64,000 nt of DNA from Bacteriovoracaceae bacterium (GCA_016784965.1 JADHTQ010000009.1:38200-102199), one strand, 5' to 3'; positions 27,536 to 38,243 are shown, numbered from the stretch's first letter. Translations and numbers: made by a program. Notes: generated by a model from the letters alone, not told the origin.

Positions 27536-28845
27536 ACTTTATAAAGCTCAAGTGTCCTTGAAAAGATCGAGTCAACATGTTTTAAATAGATCTTGCCAAC
27601 CTCCTCAAAACTTGGAGCATTCAGGGCCAGAGTCACATCTTTTTCTTTTAGAGCAGCAGTTAGTGCTTCATAAAAAACTTCCGCTGAATTGGCACTTTTT
27701 CCCTCAAATGCAGCTTTTTGAATCAATTCATAACTCTCTTCTCGGGTAAAGTCTGTATGTAGTACCAGTTGATGCAAGTAATAGCTAGAAAGATAGGAAA
27801 ACTCATCTTTAACTTTTTGCTCGATATGCTCTCGGTGGAATTGTAAGTTTTCTACAGTGCTGGCCATGCGTTTTATGGCATACAGTAGTAAGCCTAGGTT
27901 ATCTGGTAAATAAAGTCGCTCTGCACTGGAGTGAGAGATATCTCTTTCATGCCAAAGCACAATATTGTCCAAAGCAATTTGCACATGGGACTTTAGTACT
28001 CTTGCAATCCCAGTTAGGTTTTCAGAGGAAATGGGATTTTTTTTGTGAGGCATAGTTGAGGAACCTTTTTGGCCCTTTTTAAATCCTTCGTGTAGTTCAG
28101 AAACATCTGAGTGATGTAAGTGCCTAATCTCCACCGCCATCCTCTCCAGGGCTGCAGCTATTAATGCATTGATACTTATTAATTTTGCGATGCGATCTCT
28201 GGGGATTACTTGAGTAGAAAGAGGTTCAACTTTAAGGCCCAACTCTAAAGCGGCCTTGCTCTCTGCTTCAGGTGATAAAATAGTATAATTGCCCACAGCA
28301 CCTGAAAACTGTACTGTTAACTCCTCCTTAAAAAACTGTTTTAAATCATTAAAGCGTCTCGATAATTCTGCATAGAAGCTAAGCCATTTAGTGCCAAAGC
28401 TCATCGGCTCTGCACACATACCATGTGACCTTCCAATACAAATGAGCTCCTTTGTCTCTTCTGCTTTTGTTTTTATAGCAGTTAACAATTGCTTAAATGC
28501 AGGGATTATTAAGCTTAACGACTCTTGTATTGAAATAGTAAGTGACGAGTCAATAATATCAGAAGATGTAACTCCAAAGTGAAAGTACTTGGATATTTCC
28601 GGTTCTAGGTTCTCAGTTATTGAAGTACAAAACGCTATAACATCATGTTTGACTTTGTTTTCAATCTCCTCTATGCGCCCTGGGTTAATAACTGCACTAT
28701 TTTTGATAGTTTGAGATAATCCTTTGGGTAAAATGGTGCCCTCTAGAGCTTTTAAAATAGCTAACTCTACCTTAAGATAGGTTTCAAACTTGTGTTGATC
28801 AGACCAAATATGTGAAATCTCACTTTGCTCATATCGAGGAACCAT
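27532..28845 (-). CDS. purB: adenylosuccinate lyase
   Basis: 437 residues from the ATG at 28845 (AAGG nine bases upstream); an ATG six bases earlier is too close to it. The fumarase/aspartase-superfamily signature GSSTMPHKKNPISSENL and the first motif RYEQSEISHIWSD near the N terminus identify PurB, with TSSDIIDSS and GRSHGMCAEP in between. It splits SAICAR to AICAR and adenylosuccinate to AMP in purine synthesis. A strong promoter lies just upstream. The only purine gene in the window. Confidence 0.95.
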   Translation of the reverse strand: MVPRYEQSEISHIWSDQHKFETYLKVELAILKALEGTILPKGLSQTIKNSAVINPGRIEEIENKVKHDVIAFCTSITENLEPEISKYFHFGVTSSDIIDSSLTISIQESLSLIIPAFKQLLTAIKTKAEETKELICIGRSHGMCAEPMSFGTKWLSFYAELSRRFNDLKQFFKEELTVQFSGAVGNYTILSPEAESKAALELGLKVEPLSTQVIPRDRIAKLISINALIAAALERMAVEIRHLHHSDVSELHEGFKKGQKGSSTMPHKKNPISSENLTGIARVLKSHVQIALDNIVLWHERDISHSSAERLYLPDNLGLLLYAIKRMASTVENLQFHREHIEQKVKDEFSYLSSYYLHQLVLHTDFTREESYELIQKAAFEGKSANSAEVFYEALTAALKEKDVTLALNAPSFEEVGKIYLKHVDSIFSRTLELYKV

Positions 28846-28878
28846 ATGCATCTGCCTTGGTTTAAGTTGTAAAATGAA

Positions 28879-28906
28879 ATAGTAGTCTAATAAATTACAT
28901 TGTCAA
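28879..28906 (-). promoter_or_regulatory. sigma-70 promoter of purB
   Basis: On the minus strand a perfect TTGACA (28906-28901) is followed after 16 bases by TACTAT (28884-28879). It places the transcript start about 25 bases upstream of the purB ATG. Confidence 0.65.
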
Positions 28907-29057
28907 TACCGCTATAAACAGCGTCTAAAGCAGTCCATTTATAAATTATGTCGATTTCTAAACAATTCATTCATAATTGCTCAACATTACCCTTGTAGAT
29001 TAAAGACAAATAAAAGCTAAACTAAAAACCGATAACTTAAATTACTAGGAGCATTAG

Positions 29058-29123
29058 ATGCCAAAACAAATTCAAGAGAAAAAAAGAGGCCCCCCCGATG
29101 TGAGCTTTTTTCATCTCTGTTAA
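29058..29123 (+). CDS. possible 21-residue peptide ORF in the purB-ppx gap
   Basis: AGGAG at 29047-29051 sits six bases before an ATG that opens 21 codons, rich in Lys/Gln at the start (MPKQIQEKKRG), then Pro-Pro, ending in Cys. The spacing is ideal, but the ORF is too short to judge and contains a C7 run, a frameshift-prone site. The remaining ~400 bases of the gap (28907-29310) hold no other gene that I can see. Confidence 0.25.
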   Translation: MPKQIQEKKRGPPDVSFFHLC

Positions 29124-29310
29124 TCATGTCTGTTTATTCTTTAAATTCCAGTCACTTAAGTCCATAAAAAGTACATCTTACAAACTCAAATTTATAAGTC
29201 AAATAACTCCATTTTAACCCTAAGCATAAAATAATACTGTCGCCAAGACGTTTTTCACATGCTACACGTATGTCTTTATTTTTTTCAACCCATTCAAAAA
29301 GGAGTCATAC

Positions 29311-30417
29311 ATGACAATCCAGAGCTTAAACAATTATTTTAAAAAAGTTAAAAATAATTTAGATCTAACTAAGCCTGTTACTGTAGTGTTGGGAAATGAA
29401 GCATCTGACTTGGATTCAATGGCATCATCTGTCATATTCGCCAACCACTTGGCAGAAATAAATGAAGATGATAGCAGAACTTATCTTCAAGTTATGAACA
29501 TCCCAAGAGTAGATTTTAAATTGAGAACTGAGGCCGTATTTGTATTTAATGAAGGCGGAGTCAATCTAGACAACTTACTTTTTCTCGATGATATCGATAT
29601 GGAAAAACTTGCATCTAATAATGATGTCCAACTTGTACTAGTTGACCATAATAAAGTTGGGGCCACTTGGGAAGCCTTTGGTAAAAATGTAGATACCATA
29701 ATTGATCATCATGCTGACGAGAATGCACATCTTGGTGCCAAAACAAGAATAATAGAACCTGTTGGCTCTGCAATTTCTTTGGTGGCCAGAGAGGTTATGG
29801 CAAAAAACCCAATGATGCTAGACAGTAAAATCGCCAAATTCGTTATGGGAACAATCTTACTCGATACCGTAAATTTAGATCCAAAAGCAGAGCGTGTTAC
29901 GCCAACAGATGAAGACGTTTACAGAAAATTGAGTGAAGTGTGTCCTCTATCTCAGCAAGAGTACTTTGACCAAGTTCAATTTGAAAAATTTAATGTCAGC
30001 AATCTTGGAACCATGGATCTCCTGAGAAAAGATTACAAGCAGTGGCAACTTGATAATTTAAAATGCGGAATTGCTTCTGTTTTACTAAAAGTTTCTGACT
30101 GGTCAGACAAAGATAGCACCATGAGCGCAAAATTTTCAAACTATGCTCAAGCAAACAATTTGGACGTACTTTTTGCCATGATTGCTTATACCGATCCTGG
30201 GTTTAAACGAGAACTTGTTGTTTTTAGTGAAAATAAAGATCTTTACAACAAGACAGTTGAATTTTTAAAGGGTACAGAGCTTGGTCTAACTCCAATTGAA
30301 GTGACCAATCAGACAAGTACCGGCGAGACCAACATGTCTTTTTATGCCCAAAGTCATCTGGGTATGTCCCGCAAAAAATTGTGGCCAATACTAAAAGAAT
30401 TTTATTCAAAAAATTAA
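29311..30417 (+). CDS. DHH-DHHA2 exopolyphosphatase/pyrophosphatase (Ppx1/Prune type)
   Basis: 368 residues. The DHH phosphoesterase motifs are of the eukaryote-like Ppx1/Prune subgroup: GNEASDLDSMASS (motif I), FLDDID, LVDHNKVG (motif with DHN rather than DHH), IDHHADEN, and LLDTVNLD. The DHHA2 domain ends with MSRKKLWPILKEF. Such enzymes release phosphate from polyphosphate or short-chain phosphates using Mn2+ or Mg2+ in the cytoplasm. AAGGAG precedes the ATG. It is a single gene followed by a large hexamer-repeat hairpin. Confidence 0.88.
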   Translation: MTIQSLNNYFKKVKNNLDLTKPVTVVLGNEASDLDSMASSVIFANHLAEINEDDSRTYLQVMNIPRVDFKLRTEAVFVFNEGGVNLDNLLFLDDIDMEKLASNNDVQLVLVDHNKVGATWEAFGKNVDTIIDHHADENAHLGAKTRIIEPVGSAISLVAREVMAKNPMMLDSKIAKFVMGTILLDTVNLDPKAERVTPTDEDVYRKLSEVCPLSQQEYFDQVQFEKFNVSNLGTMDLLRKDYKQWQLDNLKCGIASVLLKVSDWSDKDSTMSAKFSNYAQANNLDVLFAMIAYTDPGFKRELVVFSENKDLYNKTVEFLKGTELGLTPIEVTNQTSTGETNMSFYAQSHLGMSRKKLWPILKEFYSKN

Positions 30418-30418
30418 A

Positions 30419-30520
<102 letters not shown>

Positions 30521-30553
30521 TAAAGAAAGATTTTTTTATTGCGCTATAATTTT

Positions 30554-33500
30554 TTAGGAAAAAAGCATCTCGAAGTCTTTCATGGTAAGTTTGCCCGTGA
30601 AATAACTATCATCGTCTTCTGGGAGAAGATCTAAAAACAGTTGCCTCTTCATTTTTTGCAACTCCATTACTTTTTCTTCCACTGATTGGACAACTATGGG
30701 CCGATAGACTGTTAAGGTATTTGTTTGGCCAATTCGGTGAGCACGATCAATGGCCTGAGTTTCAACTGCTGGATTCCACCAAGGGTCCATCACAAAGACA
30801 TAACTTGCAGCCGTCAAGTTGAGCCCTACACCACCGGCCTTCAAGCTAATCAGAAAAACGGAAGTTTTATGAGCTTGAAACTCATCGACTTGAGCTTGCC
30901 TTTTTTTCATACTCTGGGTGCCATCAATTCTTGAGATGCTCCAATGTCTCTCAAGCAATTCATGCTGAATAATATCCAAATATGTCGTAAATTGTGAAAA
31001 AACAATTGCCTGATGCCCTTCATCAATAATTTGTTCTAGCTGCTCGACTAGAAACTGAACTTTGGTTGAACGCATCTTCTTTTGGTTCTCTTGTGTATAC
31101 CTCTGCCACAAGCAACACTGCCTCAACTGCAATATACCTTTAAGGATTTCTCCATAACGTCTTTTGCTAGTGGTATCACTAATGTCTCTTCTGATTCTTA
31201 CCAATGTTTCTTTATATTGCTCCTGCTCCTCATCGCCGAGGGTTAGGTAAACGTTGTTTTCAATTTTGGGTGGAAGGTCAGTTAAAACTTGGGCCTTGGT
31301 GCGTCTTAAGATAAATGGACCTGCCGTTTTTCTTGCCCACAACCTGGACTGTTTAGTTGAAGAAGCCCGTATAAATCGCAAGTCCCCCCAAATTCCAGGT
31401 ATGCATAAGTCTAGAATATTATAAAACTCTGCTAGGTCGTTCTCTACCGGAGTACCTGTTATACATATCCTAAATCTGGCATTTATTTTTCTAGCAGCAT
31501 ATGCTCCCACAGAACGAATATTTTTAAGTTGCTGTACTTCATCCAAAATTAAGATCTCAAATTTTTTATTGGCAAAAGTAGTATCGATCTCTTTTTTCAT
31601 CACCCCGTAACTGGTTAAGACAATCTTGACATCTTCGGATTTTGGAAAGTTTCTACCTCCGCCATGATAAATATGAGAGTTCATATCAGAAAATTTCTGC
31701 AGTTCATTTTCCCAGTTTAACAGTAGGGACACTGGGCACACTACTAGTACTTGGTTAATCTCATCATAAATACTTTTGATAAATGCTATGGTTTGTAGGG
31801 TTTTTCCAAGACCCATATCATCGGCAAGGCATGCCCCTAAATAACTTTCATACAAAAACCTAAGCCAGACAAATCCTGTTTTTTGATATGGACGAACCAC
31901 ATCTGTTAGATACTCTGGTAGTTTGTAGTGTGGCATTTCGGATAGATTTGAAAGCTGCAAACACAAATCTTGCTCTTGTTGCGTGAGTGCACCTTCAAGC
32001 CCCATGTTTTTTAATTGGAACAACTCAAAGATTCTGGCCCTTTTAAATTGGAGCAAAAACTTTGAAATTTTCTCCTGTCCCTGCGCTTGATCACCGTCAG
32101 CTCCTGCAACTTCATGCTTAGTATATTTTTTGACAAATTTGAGTAACTCTTTGTTGTCTTCTGAAAGTAGTGTAAGCCCTGCACTAGTTACTGCAACACC
32201 TTTTTCTAAGTCTGCAGCTTTAATTAAAAGTAGCTCCGATTCGGGAATATTTAAACACAAATCAAACCATTTTAAAGTTTCCTGTCGACGCTCAAATGAA
32301 ATTTTTGACTTCCATGACGATACTTCTTTCATATCATAGTAAATGTCAACACTGTACGGAGAGAGTCTATTATTAAACTGAGAAATCCCTTGAAATAATA
32401 TTTTTGCAGGTACTAGGTAAGAGATTCTAAAAGATAGAGTGTTGTACTCAGAAAAGCGAAAAAATGTCTCGTCAAAGCAAGTCAGCAGCTCTATAAAAAA
32501 CGCCATTTGAAAATTATTATCAAAACAACCTAGTGACTTGGTTTGAGGGTTATACACAAACATTTCTGTTTTTTTGGTTAATGCAGTAATTAACTCTATC
32601 CAACGATCTTTTTGTAAATTATTCATCAACTCTTTAGCATAAAGAGAGTTTTCACTTTTTAAGGAAGCACAAAGAGACTTCATGAAGTCATAGGCATCAA
32701 TTTTTCTTTTAAAAGATGAAAGCATGCCATCTGTAAAGCAAAATGCCCGCATGAAATCAGATGGTGGATAGACCACATTTTGATCATCATAAAAGACAAT
32801 TGAAAACTCTATGTAGTGTTTCTTTTTCTTAGTATTTAGCTCAATTCTTGTATTTAAGTGCACCCTGTTTATCTCAGAGAGGGCCTTACCATCAATTAGG
32901 ACTTCATAAACATCATGCAACTCATCTCTGCCAAGCATCTGGATAATTGAGTTAATATCCATCTGGTTGTCTTGAACCATGAATTTGCGAATTACTTCAA
33001 TTAAATTACTTGGAAGATCAAAAATTTCTCCTGAATTCCAATTAAACAAATAGATATTTTCAAAAATGGATATATTGCTAACTAACTCTGATTCCTTATT
33101 GAGATACTTAAATCTGACAGTTGGTAATTCTAGTGCTCCAGCTTGTTCACTTTTTACAAACTGTTCCTTGGAGGTAATAGCTATTATTAGTTTACCTCTA
33201 AAGCTTTGTGGTGTTGGGAAATTTATGATTTTATTAGAATGGAGCAGATATCTAAGCGAGGTGTACCGTGCATTTGAAGGTGCTCCCTGCAAGGCATAAG
33301 GACCTGTTAAAATTGTTCCGTACTCCAACACGTTGACTGCATGAGAGTGTAGCGTTGGTACTGGGGGATAATTTGCCTCAGTTGATCGCTCTTTGGTTTG
33401 TTGGTTATAACTGTACTCAATTAGATAGTGAAAGTATAAACACACAACATGAGGGCAATATCCCATTAGGGTCCAGTTGTGACAGTTGCAGTTAGAGTTA

Positions 33501-33739
33501 ATCTGCCCACCATCTTCTTGGGAAAGATGTTTTTTAAATACAAGCTTTGTCTCGTGAGATCTAGCATCTGTTATCAGTCCAGATACAACAAAATAAGAGT
33601 CTGGGTCTCCCTTGACAAATGAAATGGATATGCGGGATCTATAAAAAAGATCGATGGCGTCACTTACAATATGAGGGGCAAAATATTTTTTTGCTTCTGA
33701 AATTATTTCAGAAGGTATATCACCTAAATTTTTTGCCAT
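30554..33739 (-). CDS. SNF2-family helicase with SWIM zinc finger
   Basis: 1061 residues. An N-terminal SWIM finger (CNCHNWTLMGYCPH, residues about 84-97) is followed by about 530 residues of an ill-defined middle region. The helicase core then has DDMGLGKTLQTIAF (motif I), LVVCPVSLLLNW, LDEVQQLKN (motif II), CITGTPVEN (motif III), SLKAGGVGLNLTAASYVFVMDPWWNP and QAIDRAHRIGQ (motifs V-VI). It is a double-stranded DNA translocase likely to move proteins on DNA. 25 bases after rpoD, so possibly cotranscribed with trmB-dnaG-rpoD. Confidence 0.93.
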   Translation of the reverse strand: MAKNLGDIPSEIISEAKKYFAPHIVSDAIDLFYRSRISISFVKGDPDSYFVVSGLITDARSHETKLVFKKHLSQEDGGQINSNCNCHNWTLMGYCPHVVCLYFHYLIEYSYNQQTKERSTEANYPPVPTLHSHAVNVLEYGTILTGPYALQGAPSNARYTSLRYLLHSNKIINFPTPQSFRGKLIIAITSKEQFVKSEQAGALELPTVRFKYLNKESELVSNISIFENIYLFNWNSGEIFDLPSNLIEVIRKFMVQDNQMDINSIIQMLGRDELHDVYEVLIDGKALSEINRVHLNTRIELNTKKKKHYIEFSIVFYDDQNVVYPPSDFMRAFCFTDGMLSSFKRKIDAYDFMKSLCASLKSENSLYAKELMNNLQKDRWIELITALTKKTEMFVYNPQTKSLGCFDNNFQMAFFIELLTCFDETFFRFSEYNTLSFRISYLVPAKILFQGISQFNNRLSPYSVDIYYDMKEVSSWKSKISFERRQETLKWFDLCLNIPESELLLIKAADLEKGVAVTSAGLTLLSEDNKELLKFVKKYTKHEVAGADGDQAQGQEKISKFLLQFKRARIFELFQLKNMGLEGALTQQEQDLCLQLSNLSEMPHYKLPEYLTDVVRPYQKTGFVWLRFLYESYLGACLADDMGLGKTLQTIAFIKSIYDEINQVLVVCPVSLLLNWENELQKFSDMNSHIYHGGGRNFPKSEDVKIVLTSYGVMKKEIDTTFANKKFEILILDEVQQLKNIRSVGAYAARKINARFRICITGTPVENDLAEFYNILDLCIPGIWGDLRFIRASSTKQSRLWARKTAGPFILRRTKAQVLTDLPPKIENNVYLTLGDEEQEQYKETLVRIRRDISDTTSKRRYGEILKGILQLRQCCLWQRYTQENQKKMRSTKVQFLVEQLEQIIDEGHQAIVFSQFTTYLDIIQHELLERHWSISRIDGTQSMKKRQAQVDEFQAHKTSVFLISLKAGGVGLNLTAASYVFVMDPWWNPAVETQAIDRAHRIGQTNTLTVYRPIVVQSVEEKVMELQKMKRQLFLDLLPEDDDSYFTGKLTMKDFEMLFS

Positions 33740-33764
33740 AAGTTAAACCAATTACAATGCTAAA

Positions 33765-35513
33765 TTAATTATTGTCTGTATAGGCACTTAGAATTTTTGC
33801 CCTACTTGGATGACGTAACTTCCTAAGTGCTTTTGCTTCAATTTGTCTGATTCTTTCTCTGGTAACAAAAAAATCTTGCCCAACTTCTTCAAGTGTGTGA
33901 TCAGACTTCTCTCCAATACCAAAACGCATGCGTAAAACCTTCTCCTCTCTTGACGTGAGTGTTGAAAGTACCGCCCTTGTTTGTTCAGACAACGTAACAC
34001 TTACAACAGCTTCAGCAGGTGATATTACTCTTTTATCCTCGATAAAATCCCCTAAACTTGAGTCATCTTCTTCCCCAATAGGCGTTTCCAAGGATATTGG
34101 CTCTTTTGATATCTTTTGAACTTTTTTAACTTTATCTACAGGTAGCTCCATCCGCTCGGCAATCTCTTCTGAGCTTGGTTCTCGACCTAGTTCTTGAATT
34201 AGCTGCCTAGATGTACGTACCATTTTATTAATTGTTTCAATCATGTGAACAGGAATTCTGATAGTTCTTGCTTGGTCGGCAATTGCTCTAGTAATTGCTT
34301 GACGAATCCACCACGTGGCATAGGTTGAAAACTTATAACCACGACGATATTCAAACTTATCAACCGCTTTCATCAATCCAATATTTCCCTCTTGAATCAA
34401 ATCTAAAAATTGCAATCCTCTGTTGGTATATTTTTTTGCAATAGAGACTACAAGTCTAAGGTTTGCTTCCACCAATTGGGACTTGGCCCTGTCAGCTTTT
34501 TCCTCTCCCTTTATAATAATTCTATAAACTCTTTTGATGTCTTCAAAGGACATGCCAGCTTCAATACTTAAGCGCCTAAACTTTCGTAAAATATCTTCTT
34601 GGTTACGGATTAGCTGCTCTAGTTTTGCATCTGTTATAAATAAATTTTTAGCCAGCTTCCTTTTGTATAAATCATCACCGTTTGTTCTTAGATGAATTTT
34701 TTTGTATTCATCTAAATTTCTTACCTCTAAAAATTGAAAAATTTTACTCTGTTGGTCAAACAAGTCCTTAAATTGTAAGTAATAGCGTTTAACTGGCTCA
34801 ACAAAGCCATTGATCACTTTTCTATTAAACGTAAGGTCTGTTAGCTCAAAAGAGATGTCCTCAAAATCTTTTTGTTGTACTTTTGTAAACTTTTTTAAGG
34901 TGCCATCTTCTCGTTCATTTTTTGTTAAAAATGCTTCTACCTTATCGACAACATCTAGCACTCGTTTGTAGACTCTACGAACGTCAGTTAGTGATGATTC
35001 TTCATCAAGGCCTCGCACCAAATCACGAATGTATTCATCGGGGCTTTCAAAAGAGTTTATTTTATCTTTGAGCTTTATAATTTCTTTAAGAGCATGAGTA
35101 GAGCTTAGGGCCGATAAAATGATTTCTTGCTCCCCCTCTTCAATCTCTTTGGCAATAACCACTTCCCCTTCTCTGGTCAAAAGCGCAACCGCTCCCATAC
35201 GTTTGAGATATAGTTTAACGGGGTCTGTGGAAGCAGATTTGAGTTCTGCTTTTTCTTCTTTAGTTAGGGTCTCATCTATAATTTCTGTACCGTCTAAACG
35301 AATTCCATCTTCATCTTCGTCCTTGGTCTCTTTTTCGATATCGATTCTAGCTTCGAGAATTTTATTTAGAATGAGGTCTATTAAGCTTGGATCGACAATA
35401 TCAGCAGGAATTGAGTCGTTTATTTGCTCAACAGTCAATTGCGATTGATCTTTTCCCAACATAACGAGTTTTGCAAAACTTTTTGAATTTAAAAACGCGG
35501 CAACTACAGACAT
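33765..35513 (-). CDS. rpoD: RNA polymerase primary sigma factor (RpoD)
   Basis: 582 residues. Region 1.1 remnant at the N terminus, region 1.2 ([21 protein letters not shown]), non-conserved region, region 2 ([50 protein letters not shown]), region 3 ([13 protein letters not shown]) and region 4 ([36 protein letters not shown]) are in order, as in housekeeping sigma-70. It directs polymerase to TTGACA/TATAAT-type promoters like those noted in this window. GGAG precedes the ATG. 21 bases after dnaG, as in the classical macromolecular-synthesis operon. Confidence 0.97.
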   Translation of the reverse strand: MSVVAAFLNSKSFAKLVMLGKDQSQLTVEQINDSIPADIVDPSLIDLILNKILEARIDIEKETKDEDEDGIRLDGTEIIDETLTKEEKAELKSASTDPVKLYLKRMGAVALLTREGEVVIAKEIEEGEQEIILSALSSTHALKEIIKLKDKINSFESPDEYIRDLVRGLDEESSLTDVRRVYKRVLDVVDKVEAFLTKNEREDGTLKKFTKVQQKDFEDISFELTDLTFNRKVINGFVEPVKRYYLQFKDLFDQQSKIFQFLEVRNLDEYKKIHLRTNGDDLYKRKLAKNLFITDAKLEQLIRNQEDILRKFRRLSIEAGMSFEDIKRVYRIIIKGEEKADRAKSQLVEANLRLVVSIAKKYTNRGLQFLDLIQEGNIGLMKAVDKFEYRRGYKFSTYATWWIRQAITRAIADQARTIRIPVHMIETINKMVRTSRQLIQELGREPSSEEIAERMELPVDKVKKVQKISKEPISLETPIGEEDDSSLGDFIEDKRVISPAEAVVSVTLSEQTRAVLSTLTSREEKVLRMRFGIGEKSDHTLEEVGQDFFVTRERIRQIEAKALRKLRHPSRAKILSAYTDNN

Positions 35514-35534
35514 CCAAATGCTCCAAATGTTAAA

Positions 35535-37448
35535 TTATCGATTCATGATATTGTTTGTTAATTGTTTCAATTCCCGGTCGGCTAAAATTAGATCTTGTAT
35601 TATTGCAAGTTCTTGATCTTGGCAAGTACATTCCCTTTGTTGTTTTCTCAAGGTGTTTCTTTTAATTTTTACTCGCTCCACTTCCAAACTTCGTTTCAGG
35701 TCAAAAAGCAATCGGCATTTGACCTTTTGGTCGAGCTTAAGGCCTTTATAGCTGTAAACAGCAGCGGCGGCAACCTCTTTGATTTCTACAGGAAAGTCTT
35801 CTAGATTTAAAACATCCCGTATTAATGAAGTATGCTCTCCATCATATTCAAAAAAATATTTTCGCAACTTGCAGAGATACCTTCTTACCCCAACATTATG
35901 CACAAAGTCAAGTAGTTCATCAAATTCTTTTTCAGCAAGACAGTCTGGGTGTTTAACCAACTCTTGAATAATTATTTTTTCACTGCTTGATAAGTGAAAT
36001 TTTGAAACTATTAGCTCCTCTGAGTTTTGATCGACGACGTTATTGTTTGCCTCTGAAATCATCAGACTTGATCTCACTGTATCCACAGTCTTTGGCTCAG
36101 TATCCTTAGGCCACCGCTTTATCGGAGCTTTTTTATTTAAAAATTCTTTGTAACTGTCACTTATTTGAGCAGAGTCTGACTTTAAACCAAGACGCTTAGC
36201 AGCTTGAATAATGCGCTCTATTGCACTTAGCTTTTCTTGCAAAGGAGAAACGAGTTCAAATACTTCGTATAGCTTATCAAGTTTGCGATCAAATACTTTG
36301 GGAGTTTCTTTAGGTATCGCTCTATCAATTAGAAAATCAAGAAACACTTTAGCGTTATCTACAAGTTCTACTAAAGCAAGTTGCCCCTTGGCAGCAACAT
36401 ACTCGTCTGGGTCCTTGTGTGGTGCAAAGTTAATACACTTGGGAATAATATCCATTGCCATTAAGGTGTTATTGATGCGCTCCATCGCCTTAATACCGGC
36501 TGCGTCAGAATCTAGTGCTAAATAAAAATTCTTAGTCAAGGATTTCAAAGTAGCAATAGCTCCGTCACTTAAGGCCACTCCCATGATTGCTACTGAATTT
36601 TGAAAGCCATTTTGATAAAGAGCGATCAAGTCCATGTAGCCCTCTACTAAAATTACAAAGTCCTTTTGCCGAATGTGTGGTTTTGTTAAATGCAAGCCAT
36701 AGAGAATACTCTTTTTATCAAAACAAAATGATTCTTGAGAGTTGACATATTTGCCTTTGTCTTTTTGATAGTCAAAGACTGCCCTGCCTCCAAAACCAAC
36801 CGTCTGTCCATAGTGGTCCTTGATGGGAAACATGACCCTATCGCGAAAAGTATCAAAATATCCAGATTCAGTTTGTCCTCTTGTATCTTCTCTAATGACG
36901 TGAATTTTTTTGGCAACCTGCAATGCAAAGTTTTTATCTTTTTTGTTTGCAAGAGAACTTAAGTAGTTTGCAATAACATTTGAACCCGGTGCATATCCCA
37001 GTGAAAAAAGTTGTACCGTCTCAGGTGTTAACTTTCTTGTTTTTGTAAAGTCATTAAAGGCCTGTGGGGGATTTGTAGAGTTGACAATTTTTGTATAAAT
37101 TTGCGACGCCTTAGACAAAACCTTATGGGCCATCACAACTTCTTGTGATTCCTCACTTTTTTTAGGTCTAAGCTCGTCCAATGGAAATCCCATCTTGCCA
37201 CCAATGTCTTTTATTGCTTCGACAAAGTGGGCCCCAGTATATTTTTCAACAAATGTAATGGCGTCTCCCCCAATATTGCAGGGAAAACACATAAACATTC
37301 CTTTTGTATCGTTAACCATTAGAGATGGCTTTGAGTCATTATGAAATGGACAAAGGCCAACATACATATTGCCCTTTCTAGTTAGAGAAATATATTGAGA
37401 AATAATTGAGGAAATTAAAGACTCTTTTATTCTTTCCTTAAGCGTCAT
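35535..37448 (-). CDS. dnaG: DNA primase
   Basis: 637 residues. The CHC2 zinc finger (GLCPFHNDSKPSLMV through MFMCFPCNIGGDAI) lies at about residues 32-60. The catalytic TOPRIM core has FRDRVMFPIKDHYGQTVGFGGR, ILVEGYMDLIALYQNG and LALDSDAAGIKAM. The C-terminal ~200 residues are the helicase-interaction domain. It makes RNA primers for replication. Lies 14 bases after trmB and upstream of rpoD. Confidence 0.96.
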   Translation of the reverse strand: MTLKERIKESLISSIISQYISLTRKGNMYVGLCPFHNDSKPSLMVNDTKGMFMCFPCNIGGDAITFVEKYTGAHFVEAIKDIGGKMGFPLDELRPKKSEESQEVVMAHKVLSKASQIYTKIVNSTNPPQAFNDFTKTRKLTPETVQLFSLGYAPGSNVIANYLSSLANKKDKNFALQVAKKIHVIREDTRGQTESGYFDTFRDRVMFPIKDHYGQTVGFGGRAVFDYQKDKGKYVNSQESFCFDKKSILYGLHLTKPHIRQKDFVILVEGYMDLIALYQNGFQNSVAIMGVALSDGAIATLKSLTKNFYLALDSDAAGIKAMERINNTLMAMDIIPKCINFAPHKDPDEYVAAKGQLALVELVDNAKVFLDFLIDRAIPKETPKVFDRKLDKLYEVFELVSPLQEKLSAIERIIQAAKRLGLKSDSAQISDSYKEFLNKKAPIKRWPKDTEPKTVDTVRSSLMISEANNNVVDQNSEELIVSKFHLSSSEKIIIQELVKHPDCLAEKEFDELLDFVHNVGVRRYLCKLRKYFFEYDGEHTSLIRDVLNLEDFPVEIKEVAAAAVYSYKGLKLDQKVKCRLLFDLKRSLEVERVKIKRNTLRKQQRECTCQDQELAIIQDLILADRELKQLTNNIMNR

Positions 37449-37462
37449 GTTTTTTGTACTTC

Positions 37463-38161
37463 CTAATTACTGTTTTTATTTACGGTTAACACAAAGGCCT
37501 TAATGTTTATATCTTGCTCGATAAAAATATTTTCAAACTTAGTTTTAAAACTGGCAAGAAAGTGATCTGAGTGATCTTTATACAAGTCGTTAGTCTTGAA
37601 AGTAGTTGTAAAAAGGGCACTACCTTTTAAGATTTGATCCATCCACTGTGCATACCCATCGTGATCAGTTTTAATGTAAAGCTTACCACCAGGCCTTAAG
37701 ACTGAGTGAGAGGCTTTTAAAAAGGGCTCCCCAAAAAGTCTTTTTTTATGATGCCTATTTTTAGGCCATGGATCGGGGAAAAAATAGAAGATTTTATCGA
37801 CTTCATTTTCTGCAAAAAGGTAGCTGATCCGCTCTCCCTTTGCTCTTAAATAGCGAAAGTTTTTGTGTGGATGGTCTTTTAACTTTTTGGCCAACTGAAA
37901 GCTTCTTTTAAAGCGATAGTCCAATCCCACAAAATTTATTTGCGGATTTTTATGGCAATAATCAATCATAAAGTGGCCATAGCCACTGCCAATTTCCACA
38001 CACAGAGGCGCTTCTTTTTTGAAAACCTCTTGACGCCAACGACCGCTAAATTTTTCTGCTTCAGTATCTCTATAGATAAAATCGAAAGACTCTCCCAATA
38101 GCTTATGATAAGGATTATTGTGAGAATAACTAAATTCTTTAGAATAGGTATAATCTGCCAT
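37463..38161 (-). CDS. trmB: tRNA (guanine-N7-)-methyltransferase
   Basis: 232 residues from the ATG at 38161; an in-frame ATG at 38194 adds eleven residues, and neither has a clear ribosome-binding site. PLCVEIGSGYGHFMIDYC is the SAM-binding glycine loop, NFVGLDYRFKR the acidic-loop region, and FYFFPDPWPKNRHHKKR the TrmB-specific motif. It methylates G46 of tRNA. Begins the trmB-dnaG-rpoD-snf2 run and is divergent from the Crp/Fnr gene. Confidence 0.93.
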   Translation of the reverse strand: MADYTYSKEFSYSHNNPYHKLLGESFDFIYRDTEAEKFSGRWRQEVFKKEAPLCVEIGSGYGHFMIDYCHKNPQINFVGLDYRFKRSFQLAKKLKDHPHKNFRYLRAKGERISYLFAENEVDKIFYFFPDPWPKNRHHKKRLFGEPFLKASHSVLRPGGKLYIKTDHDGYAQWMDQILKGSALFTTTFKTNDLYKDHSDHFLASFKTKFENIFIEQDINIKAFVLTVNKNSN

Positions 38162-38243
38162 AATTGGGGGGGAATCTAACAAAAAACAAATCATTTGACA
38201 ATCTTAAAAGAAATAGATTACCAGAATATATTGGAGAATCATT

